From: Agrococcus jejuensis
Lineage (GTDB): Bacteria; Actinomycetota; Actinomycetes; Actinomycetales; Microbacteriaceae
NCBI RefSeq assembly: GCF_007679035.1
Contig: NZ_VEFR01000004.1
Location: 186,001-250,000, forward strand
Length of the DNA: 64,000 nucleotides
Reading direction: 5' to 3'
This document shows, in pieces, positions 51,388 to 59,370 of this stretch. Under the pieces are notes generated by a model. The model did not search any database, was not told where the DNA came from, and was given only the letters and a program-made list of their open reading frames with translations. A program made the translations under genes and the position numbers. The stretch's first letter is position 1; every line of letters begins with the position of its first letter.

Positions 51388-53256
51388 TCAGCGCGCCGAG
51401 CCATCCTGTCGCTCGGGGGACGCGCTCGGTCGCTCGCCACTCTCGCCGCCTGCTCGCAGCGCTCGCCTGGCGAGCTCGAGCCGCACCGCGACCTCGACGC
51501 GGAACCGCGTCTCCGGATCGGTCCACGCGTCGCCGAGCAAGGCTCGGATGCGGCCCGCCCGCTGCTTCACGGTGCTCGGATGCACCTGCAGCGCCGTCGC
51601 CGCCGCACGCACCGAGCCGCGTGCGTCGAGCAGCGCCCGCATGGTCGCGACGAGCGCCGTGCCTCGCTCGGCATCCCAGGCGAGCACCGGCGCGAGCACC
51701 GCGTCGATGGACGCGGCCGCCGTTGCCCCGTCGCCGAAGAGCCCCGCGTACGGCGCGAGCGCGGCCGCGTCGACCGCGCCGCGCATGCCCAGGCCGGCGG
51801 CGAGCCGGGCGCTGGCGGTCGCGGTCCGAGCGGCCTGCGCGGCGCGCGCGAGGTCCGCCGCCGCGGCGCCGACCGCGAGCGCGGCGATGCCGTCGGCGCC
51901 GAGCGTGCCGAGCACCTCGGCGGCCGCATCCGCAGGCGTGGCGGCGGGCACGAGCACCACGAGGCCATCGGGCGTCGCCGCCGTCAGCCACGCCGCGCGC
52001 CGGCCGGCGACCCCGACGCCGCGGGCACGCGCGTCGGCGGCCGCAGGCACGGCGACCGCGACCCACGGTGCATCGATCGCGAGCCCGCGCGCCGCCGCTC
52101 GACGCAGGGCCGCCGGCGACGCGTCGTCGAGCAGGTCGATCGCGAGCTCGCCGCGCACGCGATCCTCCGCATCCGCCACCGCCGACCGCTGCACGGCGAG
52201 GAACGCGAGCACGAGCGCCGCGCGCTCGACCGTGCGCCGTCGCACGCCGTCGAGCGGCACCGCGCCCCGACCCACGAGCAGGGCGCCGGGACGCTCGCGG
52301 CTCGCGAGCACGGGGGCGACGAGCTCGACCGCGCCGTCGACGACGACCGCAGCACCCTCGCGCGCGGCGGAGGCCAGCGCGCGCGCGAGCGACGGCACCG
52401 CATCCGCGAGGGCCGCATCGCCCGCCACGAGGCGCCGATCGGCGTCGAGCAGCGCCACGGGCCGATCGAGCGCGGTCGACAGCGTCGCCGCGAGCGCGTC
52501 GGGCTCCGCGCCGTCGACCGCCGCCCGCGCGAGCTCGGCGTGCAGCTCGGCCGCCCACTCCGTGTGCCTGCGCCGATCCTCGGCGAGCTGCGACGCGGAC
52601 GCGACGTCCTCGAACAGCGACGCGATCTGCAGCACGATCGCCGCGTGACCGCCGAACGTCGACAGCAGCGCGATCTCATCGGCCGTGAACCGATGCGCCG
52701 AGCGCGTCGCCGCGAACAGCACGCCCAGCACGCGATCGTGCGCCACGAGCGGCACGCCCAGCAGCGACCGCAGGCCCTCCTCGGCGAGCACGTCGTCGAT
52801 GATCGCGTCGTGCGGCAGGGTCGCCTGCGCGTACTCCTCCACCCACTGCGGCGTGCGCGTGCGCACCGCGAGGCTCGCGACGCCGACGCCCGCAGGCACG
52901 ACCATGCCGAGGAAGCGCGGGGATGCGATGCCGCGCGTCGCCCGTACGTACAGCTGGTCCTCGCGCTCCTCGTACGCCGACAGGTACGCGACGTCGACGC
53001 CCATGAGCTCGAAGGCGCGGTCGACGGTGCGCTGCAGCATCGCGTCGACCTCGTGCACGTCGAGCAGGTCGCGCGTCGACGCCATGACGGCGCCCAGCTG
53101 CAGGTCGCGGCGCACGAGGCGCTCGCGCTCGTCGAGCAGGCGCCGCATCGCCGCGGCGTCGGATGCGTCGGGCAGCGCCGCGCGGATGCGCGCATCGTCG
53201 ACCAGCACGCCTGCGACGGCGTCGTCGAGCATCCTCGACAGCGGCGACGCATCCAT
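51388..53256 (-). CDS. GAF-domain PucR/CdaR-type transcriptional regulator
   Basis: 622 residues. N-terminal helical segment (about 1-75), a GAF domain (about 75-235: EVDAMLQRTVDRAFELMGVDVAYLSAYEE ... LLGVPLVAHDRVLGVLFAA), a linker domain (about 240-480), and the C-terminal PucR-type helix-turn-helix LLDARGSVRAAATALQVHPSTVKQRAGRIRALLG. Such activators often respond to a small-molecule carbon or nitrogen source. The HMG-CoA (mevalonate) operon on the same strand, beyond the LPQTG gene, and the sugar porter are both candidate targets. ATG at 53256. Confidence 0.9.
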   Translation of the reverse strand: MDASPLSRMLDDAVAGVLVDDARIRAALPDASDAAAMRRLLDERERLVRRDLQLGAVMASTRDLLDVHEVDAMLQRTVDRAFELMGVDVAYLSAYEEREDQLYVRATRGIASPRFLGMVVPAGVGVASLAVRTRTPQWVEEYAQATLPHDAIIDDVLAEEGLRSLLGVPLVAHDRVLGVLFAATRSAHRFTADEIALLSTFGGHAAIVLQIASLFEDVASASQLAEDRRRHTEWAAELHAELARAAVDGAEPDALAATLSTALDRPVALLDADRRLVAGDAALADAVPSLARALASAAREGAAVVVDGAVELVAPVLASRERPGALLVGRGAVPLDGVRRRTVERAALVLAFLAVQRSAVADAEDRVRGELAIDLLDDASPAALRRAAARGLAIDAPWVAVAVPAAADARARGVGVAGRRAAWLTAATPDGLVVLVPAATPADAAAEVLGTLGADGIAALAVGAAAADLARAAQAARTATASARLAAGLGMRGAVDAAALAPYAGLFGDGATAAASIDAVLAPVLAWDAERGTALVATMRALLDARGSVRAAATALQVHPSTVKQRAGRIRALLGDAWTDPETRFRVEVAVRLELARRALRAGGESGERPSASPERQDGSAR

Positions 53257-53270
53257 GGGTCGATCGTGCC

Positions 53271-53654
53271 CTATGGCGCGGGCGGCCACTCCGTGAGCGG
53301 TGCAGCGGGCTCGAGCACGCCCGGCGCGACCGGCACCGGCACCTCGTAGCGCTGCGGCGCCGCGCCCTCGACCGAGCCGAGGCGATCCTCGACGAGCACG
53401 ACCCGCTCGCCCGAGAGCTCGGCGATGCGCACGCGCACCGCACGGCCCTCCTCGATCGCGTACGACCACGTGCCGTCGAGCCACGCGATCGAGTGCTCGT
53501 CGAGCATCGACTCGATCGCGAGCCACTCGCCCGGTGCGCCGAGCGCGCGGCCCAGCAGGTCGTGGGCCTGGAACAGCCCGCCCTCGGCGAGGTGCACGTA
53601 GCCCACGGTCTCGCCGTCGGCACGGTGGTGCGGCATCCAGTCGTCGGGGATCAC
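53271..53654 (-). CDS. Small conserved-looking protein, unknown
   Basis: 127 residues, soluble, start VIPDDWMPHHRADGETVGYVHL and several aromatic/Leu-Glu blocks (DLLGRALGAPGEWLAIESML, HSIAWLDGTWSYAIEEG) ending in a Pro-rich tail. No family recognised. GTG at 53654 is fixed by TAGGGT exactly 6 nt upstream. It ends 14 bp before the PucR-type regulator start on the same strand and is probably cotranscribed with it. Confidence 0.75.
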   Translation of the reverse strand: MIPDDWMPHHRADGETVGYVHLAEGGLFQAHDLLGRALGAPGEWLAIESMLDEHSIAWLDGTWSYAIEEGRAVRVRIAELSGERVVLVEDRLGSVEGAAPQRYEVPVPVAPGVLEPAAPLTEWPPAP

Positions 53655-53767
53655 CGCGCGACCCTACCGCGCCGTGCCCGCGCGCGCAGCCCGCGCGCGC
53701 CACGCGCGCGAGAGGCGTAGCGTGCCGGGGCACGGGATGGCGGATGCGGAGCGAGGGAGCGACGATC

Positions 53768-55195
53768 ATGGCGAGCGACGGACACAGCAGGGTCAACGCG
53801 AGGGTCGTCGGCATCGCCATCGCGGCGGCGCTCGGCGGCTTCCTCTTCGGCTTCGACACCGCCGTCATCAACGGCGCCGTGGATGCGCTCGCCGGCGAGT
53901 TCGACCTCTCGGCCGCCGTCAAGGGCTTCGCCGTGTCGTCGGCGCTGCTCGGCTGCGTCGCCGGCGCCTGGTTCGCCGGGCAGATCGCCAACCGGTTCGG
54001 CCGCATCCCGGTGATGCTCGTCGCCGCCGTGCTCTTCCTCGCATCGTCGATCGGCTCGGGCCTCGCGTTCGGCGTCGTCGACCTCATCGTGTGGCGCGTC
54101 ATCGGCGGCCTCGGCGTCGGCGCCGCCTCCGTCATCGCCCCCGCCTACATCGCCGAGGTGTCGCCCGCGCACGTGCGCGGCCGCCTCGGCTCGCTGCAGC
54201 AGCTCGCGATCGTGCTCGGCATCTTCGCCGCGCTGCTGTCGAACGCGGCGCTCGCGGCCGGCGCGGGCGGCGCCGCCGGCGAGCTGTGGGCCGGCCTGCA
54301 GGCGTGGCGGTGGATGTTCATGGCCGAGGCGATCCCCGCCATCATCTACGGCGTCATGGCCATCCGGCTGCCCGAGTCGCCACGCTTCCTCGTGGCCCGC
54401 GGCGACGTCGACAAGGCATCCCAGGTGCTGCTCGACTTCACGGGCGAGCCCGACGTGAACCTGCGCATCGAGCAGATCCGCACGTCGCTCGAGCGCGAGG
54501 ACCGCGAGTCGCTGCGCGACCTGCTCGGCAAGCGCCTGGGCCTGAAGCCCATCGTGTGGGTGGGCATCCTGCTGTCGGTGTTCCAGCAGTTCGTGGGCAT
54601 CAACGTGATCTTCTACTACTCCACGACGCTGTGGCGGTCGGTGGGATTCGATGAGTCGGATGCGCTGCTCACGAGCGTCATCACGTCGGTGACGAACATC
54701 GCCGTCACGATCGTCGCGATCCTCATCATCGACAAGGTCGGCCGGCGCATCATGCTGCTCGCCGGCTCCGCCCTCATGGCGGTGTCGCTCGGCACGATGG
54801 CACTCGCGTTCTCGTTCGCGACGCTCGACGCCGAGGGCCAGGCGACGCTCGAGTCGCCGTGGTCGACGATCGCGCTCGTCGCCGCCAACCTGTTCGTCGT
54901 CGGCTTCGGCACGACGTGGGGACCCGTGGTGTGGGTGCTGCTGGGCGAGATGTTCCCGAACCGCATCCGCGCCGGGGCGCTCGCGGTCGCGGCGGCGGCG
55001 CAGTGGCTCGCGAACTTCGCGATCTCGACGACCTTCCCCATCTTCGCCGAGATCGGCCTCACCTTCGCGTACGGCTTCTACGCGGTGTTCGCGGCGCTGT
55101 CGTTCGTGTTCGTGCTCTGGCAGGTGCCCGAGACGAAGGGCGTCGAGCTCGAGGACATGCCCGAGGAGCTCGAGGTGCGCAAGAGGCGGTCGTAG
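53768..55195 (+). CDS. Sugar porter family MFS transporter
   Basis: 475 residues, 12 helices. Sugar-porter motifs: GGFLFGFDTAVINGAV, RFGRIPVML, WRVIGGLGVGAASVIAPAYIAEVSP, the PESPRFLV motif, QQFVGINVIFYYS, DKVGRRIMLLAGS and the terminal PETKG. QQxxGIN with FYYS indicates a monosaccharide/H+ symporter (xylose, galactose or glucose type); exact sugar unknown. ATG at 53768 has GGGAG upstream; TAGCGT about 40 nt further up is a plausible -10 element. Confidence 0.93.
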   Translation: MASDGHSRVNARVVGIAIAAALGGFLFGFDTAVINGAVDALAGEFDLSAAVKGFAVSSALLGCVAGAWFAGQIANRFGRIPVMLVAAVLFLASSIGSGLAFGVVDLIVWRVIGGLGVGAASVIAPAYIAEVSPAHVRGRLGSLQQLAIVLGIFAALLSNAALAAGAGGAAGELWAGLQAWRWMFMAEAIPAIIYGVMAIRLPESPRFLVARGDVDKASQVLLDFTGEPDVNLRIEQIRTSLEREDRESLRDLLGKRLGLKPIVWVGILLSVFQQFVGINVIFYYSTTLWRSVGFDESDALLTSVITSVTNIAVTIVAILIIDKVGRRIMLLAGSALMAVSLGTMALAFSFATLDAEGQATLESPWSTIALVAANLFVVGFGTTWGPVVWVLLGEMFPNRIRAGALAVAAAAQWLANFAISTTFPIFAEIGLTFAYGFYAVFAALSFVFVLWQVPETKGVELEDMPEELEVRKRRS

Positions 55196-55227
55196 CGCGG
55201 CTGCGCCGATCGGTCGCTCGTCGAGAC

Positions 55228-55325
55228 GACTGGTCGCAGTTGGCTCGACACTGGTCGCACCTGGCCCTCGACTGGTCGGAGTTGGCTGCCAACTCCGACC
55301 AGCGTCGAACCGTCTGCGACCAGTC
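55228..55325. repeat. GACTGGTCR palindromic array
   Basis: Forward units start at 55228, 55249 and 55270 (21 bp; GACTGGTCG, CACTGGTCG, GACTGGTCG), each with a TTGG or CTGG half-step 10-11 bp on. The third runs into a perfect 15-1-15 palindrome (55272-55302) and reverse units follow, the last being CTGCGACCAGTC (55314-55325), the exact complement of 55228-55239. It lies between two same-strand genes. Confidence 0.9.
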
Positions 55326-55360
55326 CCGTCGGAGGGCGGGCGCAGGGCTAGCGTGGAGGG

Positions 55361-55957
55361 ATGCTGCGCGAGCGCCTGTACCCGACCCCGCGGCGCGTCG
55401 TGCTGGGGCAGGCGGGCACGGGCTGGCTCGGGCTGATCTCCTCGTGGGTGCTGCTCGCCTACGGGTCGGTGCTCACGGCGCTGTCGGGATCGGGGCTCGC
55501 CGACCTGTCGCTCGCGTGCGAGGCGTCCGTCCGCGTCTGCGGCGCGGCCGCGTGGGGCGGCGTGATCGCCGGCGTCGTGACGATGGCCGTGTCGGTGCTG
55601 TTCTCGATCGTGATCGCGCGTGGCTTCGGCCCGCCGGTGCGATGGTGGATCCTGCCGGCCGCCGTCGGCACGCTCGGCGCCGGGCTCGCGCTCGGCGCGT
55701 TGCTCGGCAGCGGCTCCGTGTCGGTGCCGCTGCTCGCATCCGGGCTCGTGCTCGTGGCGATCGCGATCGCGCTCGGCATCCTCTGCCTCGGCCAGGGCAA
55801 GGCAGCGGTCTACGGATGGGTGCGGCTCGACGGGCTCTCGGGCCGAGAGGTGCCGATGCGCGGCGTCGAGGTGCTGCTGCCCGCCGCGGCCGCCGCGTCG
55901 TGCGCTGCCGCTGCGGCCTTCGCGGTGCACACGGCCCGCCTGCTCGCCTCCGGCTGA
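55361..55957 (+). CDS. Membrane protein, function unknown
   Basis: 198 residues with five hydrophobic segments (near 20-42, 62-85, 92-115, 118-140 and 172-192). No recognisable family. TAGCGT lies 6 nt before the ATG with GGAGGG between, which fixes the start. It is flanked on both sides by GACTGGTCR arrays. Confidence 0.72.
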   Translation: MLRERLYPTPRRVVLGQAGTGWLGLISSWVLLAYGSVLTALSGSGLADLSLACEASVRVCGAAAWGGVIAGVVTMAVSVLFSIVIARGFGPPVRWWILPAAVGTLGAGLALGALLGSGSVSVPLLASGLVLVAIAIALGILCLGQGKAAVYGWVRLDGLSGREVPMRGVEVLLPAAAAASCAAAAAFAVHTARLLASG

Positions 55958-55971
55958 GCCCTGGGCGGCTT

Positions 55972-56130
55972 GACTGGTCAGAGATGCACCTCGACCGGTC
56001 GGAGATGCACCTCGACTGGTCGCAGTTGCACCGACACCGTGACCAGTCAGGTGCGACTGCGACCAGTCACCGGGAGGTCGTCACCAGTCAGCGCACGGAG
56101 CGACCAGTCACGACGCCGAGTGACCGGTCG
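55972..56130. repeat. Longest GACTGGTCR array (eight units)
   Basis: Forward units start at 55972, 55993 and 56014 (21 bp; the first two share GAGATGCACCTCGAC). Reverse units GACCAGTCA or GACCGGTCG begin at about 56041, 56061, 56082, 56102 and 56122 (20-21 bp). It separates the convergent membrane-protein and HAD genes. Confidence 0.9.
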
Positions 56131-56136
56131 GATCGA

Positions 56137-56961
56137 TCAGACGTCGGCGTGCGGACGCTCCGCGTCGACGTCGGACTCGTGCGGCGCCGCATCCACGAGC
56201 TCGTGCACGCCCGAGACGATCTCGTCGGGGCGGAAGGGGTACTGGTCCATCGACGACTGCGTCGTGATGCCCGTGAGCACGAGCACCGTGTGCAGGCCCG
56301 CCTCCATGCCGGCGATGATGTCGGTGTCCATGCGGTCGCCGATCATGCCCGTGTTCTCGGAGTGCGCGCCGATCTTGTTGAGCGCCGACCGGAACATCAT
56401 GGGGTTCGGCTTGCCGACGACGTAGGGCACCTTGCCGGTCGCGGCCGTGATGAGCGCCGCGACGGAGCCCGTCGCGGGCAGCGGACCCTCGGGGCTCGGG
56501 CCGGTCGCGTCCGGGTTCGTCGTGATGAAGCGAGCGCCGCCGTCGATGAGGCGAATGGCCTTCGTGATCGCCTCGAACGAGTAGTCGCGCACCTCGCCCA
56601 CGACGACGAAGTCGGGGTCGGTCTCGGTCATCGTGAAGCCCGCGTCGTGCAGCGCCGTGATGATGCCCGCCTGCCCCAGCACGTAGGCGGAGCCGCCCGG
56701 CATCTGCTGCTTCACGAAGTCGGCCGTCGCGAGGGCCGACGTCCAGATGCGGTCCTCGGGCACGTCGAGGCCCGAGGCGCGCAGCCGTGCGGCGAGGTCG
56801 CGGGGCGTGAACATGGAGTTGTTCGTGAGCACGAGGAACTCGGTGCCCGCGTCGGTCCACTGCTGGATGAGGGCCTGCGCGCCGGGCAGCGCATGGTTCT
56901 CGTGCACGAGCACGCCGTCCATGTCGGTCAGCCAGCACTCGATGTCGGAACGATCGCGCAT
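56137..56961 (-). CDS. HAD-IIA family phosphatase (NagD-like)
   Basis: 274 residues. HAD motif I LTDMDGVLVHEN (nucleophile Asp-x-Asp), motif II VLTNNSM, the Lys in VGKPNPMMF and motif IV MIGDRMDTDIIAG, with the class IIA cap between. Related proteins (NagD, PGP) dephosphorylate nucleotide or glycolytic side-product phosphates. TACCGT is 6 nt before the ATG. Confidence 0.93.
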   Translation of the reverse strand: MRDRSDIECWLTDMDGVLVHENHALPGAQALIQQWTDAGTEFLVLTNNSMFTPRDLAARLRASGLDVPEDRIWTSALATADFVKQQMPGGSAYVLGQAGIITALHDAGFTMTETDPDFVVVGEVRDYSFEAITKAIRLIDGGARFITTNPDATGPSPEGPLPATGSVAALITAATGKVPYVVGKPNPMMFRSALNKIGAHSENTGMIGDRMDTDIIAGMEAGLHTVLVLTGITTQSSMDQYPFRPDEIVSGVHELVDAAPHESDVDAERPHADV

Positions 56962-57113
56962 GTCCCCACGGTAGTCCGGATGCCCCGGCAGTGGTGGGGG
57001 ATGGCGCGAAGCGTTCGCCCGGGGTTCGCCGGAGCGATGGCCGCCGGCGGCCGGCGGACCCCACCCGCCCGCGCCGGCCGAGCGCGTCGATCGCGAGACG
57101 GCAGACTGGCCGG

Positions 57114-57752
57114 ATGGATGCGCGCAGCGACGAGGAGCCGGAGGCGCAGCTGCCCGACGTCGGCGTCGGCCCGTGGCCGGGCGAGCATCCCGCCGATCCG
57201 CGCTACGACCCCGAGCTGCTGGAGCACGGCGATCGCCGCAACGTCGTCGACGAGTACCGGTACTGGACGATGGAGGCGATCGTCGCCGACCTCGACGCGC
57301 GCCGGCATCCGTTCCACGTCGCGATCGAGAACTGGCAGCACGACCTGAACATCGGGTCGATCGTGCGCACGGCCAACGCCTTCGTCGCGGCCGAGGTGCA
57401 CATCGTCGGCAAGCGGCGCTGGAACCGCCGCGGCGCCATGGTGACCGATCGGTACCAGCACGTGCGGCACCACGAGTCGGTCGAGGCGCTCGCGGCGTGG
57501 GCTGCGGAGGCGGGCCTGCCGATCGTCGCCGTGGACACGCATCCCGCGTCGCGGCCCGTGGATGCGGCGCCGCTGACGAAGGCGTGCGTGCTGCTCTTCG
57601 GGCAGGAGGGGCCGGGGCTCACGGAGGCGGCGATCGCCGCCGCGTCCGACCACGTGCACGTACGTCAGCTCGGCTCGACGCGCTCGCTGAACGCCGCGGC
57701 GGCCGCGGCGATCGTGATGCACGAGTGGCTGCGCACCCACGCCCGGAGTTGA
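57114..57752 (+). CDS. TrmH/SpoU-family RNA 2'-O-methyltransferase
   Basis: 212 residues of the SPOUT fold. Motif 1 NIGSIVRTANAFVAAEVHIVG, motif 2 VLLFGQEGPGLTEAA and motif 3 LGSTRSLNAAAAAAIVMHEW give the SAM-binding trefoil knot. A charged 60-residue N-terminal segment (PELLEHGDRRNVVDEYRYW) precedes it. It probably methylates a tRNA or rRNA ribose; the target is unknown. ATG at 57114, with CAGACT 6 nt upstream. Confidence 0.92.
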   Translation: MDARSDEEPEAQLPDVGVGPWPGEHPADPRYDPELLEHGDRRNVVDEYRYWTMEAIVADLDARRHPFHVAIENWQHDLNIGSIVRTANAFVAAEVHIVGKRRWNRRGAMVTDRYQHVRHHESVEALAAWAAEAGLPIVAVDTHPASRPVDAAPLTKACVLLFGQEGPGLTEAAIAAASDHVHVRQLGSTRSLNAAAAAAIVMHEWLRTHARS

Positions 57753-57758
57753 CGACTT

Positions 57759-57786
57759 CGGCCCGATGCGAGGTCGCATCGGGCCG
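57759..57786. terminator. Two-way terminator, trmH-like/NRAMP convergent ends
   Basis: Perfect 12-bp stem CGGCCCGATGCG / CGCATCGGGCCG with an AGGT loop, 6 bp after the methyltransferase stop and 10 bp before the convergent NRAMP stop. Confidence 0.88.
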
Positions 57787-57796
57787 AGGCCCTCGA

Positions 57797-59044
57797 CTAG
57801 GCGCCGGTGAACGTCAGCACGAGCAGCAGCACGTTGAGCGTCACGAGCGCGGCGGCGAAGAGCGCGCCCAGCGCCGTCGTCCACCACCGGTTCGCATGCT
57901 CGCCCATGACGGTGCGGCGTGCGGTGAGCCACACGAGCGGCACGAGCGCGAACGGGATGCCGAACGACAGCACGACCTGGCTCAGCACGAGCGCGAGCGT
58001 GGGGTCGACGCCGAGCGCGAGGATGGCGAGCGCTGGCACGAGCGTCACGAGGCGCCGGGTCGTGACCGGCACGCGCACGTGCACGAGGCCCTGCATGATC
58101 TCCGACCCGGCGTAGGCGCCGACGGCCGTCGAGGCGAGGCCCGAGGCGAGCAGGCCGATCGCGAACATCGTCGCGACGCCGACGCCCAGCGCCGCGCCGA
58201 TCGCGGCGTGCGCGCCCTCGAGCGAGTCGGTGCCCTCGACGCCCGCGAGGTTCGCGGCGGCGAGCACGATGATCGCCACGTTCACGGTGCCGGCGATCGC
58301 GAGGGCGATCGACACGTCCCAGCGCGTCGCGCGCAGCAGGCGCGGCACCGCGAGCGGCTCGCCGTCGCCCGAGCGGAACCGGTCGCGCGTGAGGCTCGAG
58401 TGCGCGTAGATCGCGTGCGGCATGACCGTGGCGCCGAGGATGGATGCGGCGAGCAGCACCGTGTCGGGTCCCTCGAAGCGCGGCACGAGGCCGCCGAACG
58501 CCTCCGCGCCGGGCGGGCCGACGAAGAGGCCCGCGGTGAAGCCGACGGCGATGACGACGAGCATCGCCGTGATGACGATCTCGAACACCCTCGGGCCGCG
58601 GCGCGTCTGCAGCCACAGCAGCGCCATCGAGATCGCGCCCGTGATCGCGCCGCCCGCGACGAGGGGGATGTCGAACAGCAGCCACAGCGCCACCGCGCCG
58701 CCGATGACCTCGGCGACGTCGGTCGCCATCGCCACGGCCTCCGCCTGCAGCCAGTACGCGATGCGCCCGGCGCGCGAGCCGAACCGCTCGCCCAGCACCT
58801 CGGGGAGGCTCTTGCCGGTGACGATGCCGAGCTTCGCCGACAGGTACTGGATGAGCCACGCCATGAGGTTGCCCACCACGACGACCCACAGCAGCAGGTA
58901 GCCGTAGCGGGCACCCGCGGTCATGTTCGCTGCGACGTTGCCCGGGTCGAGGTAGGCGACGCCGGCGACGAGCGCGGGTCCGAGCAGCCAGATCGGGCGC
59001 GGACGCAGGAGCGGGGATGCGGTGCGCTCGGCAGTCTTCGGCAT
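57797..59044 (-). CDS. mntH: NRAMP-family divalent metal transporter
   Basis: 415 residues, 11 helices, proton-coupled Mn2+/Fe2+ importer. Metal-site motifs: helix 1 YLDPGNVAANMTAG (Asp-Pro-Gly-Asn) and helix 6 GATVMPHAIYAHSSL (Met-Pro-His). QAEAVAMATDVAEVIGGA is the family signature in helix 3. Start at 59044, with TAAGGT exactly 6 nt upstream. I saw no convincing MntR or DtxR box in the promoter, so its regulation is unclear. Confidence 0.95.
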   Translation of the reverse strand: MPKTAERTASPLLRPRPIWLLGPALVAGVAYLDPGNVAANMTAGARYGYLLLWVVVVGNLMAWLIQYLSAKLGIVTGKSLPEVLGERFGSRAGRIAYWLQAEAVAMATDVAEVIGGAVALWLLFDIPLVAGGAITGAISMALLWLQTRRGPRVFEIVITAMLVVIAVGFTAGLFVGPPGAEAFGGLVPRFEGPDTVLLAASILGATVMPHAIYAHSSLTRDRFRSGDGEPLAVPRLLRATRWDVSIALAIAGTVNVAIIVLAAANLAGVEGTDSLEGAHAAIGAALGVGVATMFAIGLLASGLASTAVGAYAGSEIMQGLVHVRVPVTTRRLVTLVPALAILALGVDPTLALVLSQVVLSFGIPFALVPLVWLTARRTVMGEHANRWWTTALGALFAAALVTLNVLLLVLTFTGA

Positions 59045-59134
59045 GCCGAAACCTTATGACCAGGCTCGACGAAATCGCAAGGCCGCGCAGGGGTGCGAGG
59101 CGTGCGAGCCCACACCCGCACGGGCGGACCCCCG

Positions 59135-59282
59135 CAGCTGGTCGAGGAGCGCGCGAGCCCTTGGGCGAGCACGCGTCACGAGACCCGCCGTCCCCGCGAA
59201 TGGCTGAGCACCGAGACGTGCTCGCGATCACTCGGGTCTCGTGACGCGTGCTCGCTGCGCTCGCGTGCTCCTCGACCAGCTG
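59135..59282. repeat. Dispersed long palindrome, copy 2
   Basis: The first 51 bp (59135-59185) are identical to 8943-8993; the right arm 59235-59282 is a near-complete reverse complement (CAGCTGGTCGAGGAGC at one end, complement at the other) around a 49-bp centre. It fills most of the 326-bp spacer 59045-59370; after it lie fragments of the same sequence (CTCGTCGACCAGCTCGTGGGG). No ORF. Confidence 0.85.
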
Positions 59283-59370
59283 GTGGGGCGCTCGCTCGCT
59301 CCTCGACCCGCTGTGAGGTTCTCGCGCGCTCGTCGACCAGCTCGTGGGGCGCACGCGGTGTCGGGTGGAC

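Noticed and set aside
53651..55930. 759-codon minus-strand ORF opposite the MFS gene
   Set aside because: His/Arg/Glu-rich shadow with no domain; spans several real plus-strand genes.
59045..59090. DtxR/MntR box upstream of the NRAMP gene
   Set aside because: AGCCT and AAGGT words are present, but spacing and symmetry do not fit the known 19-bp consensus.
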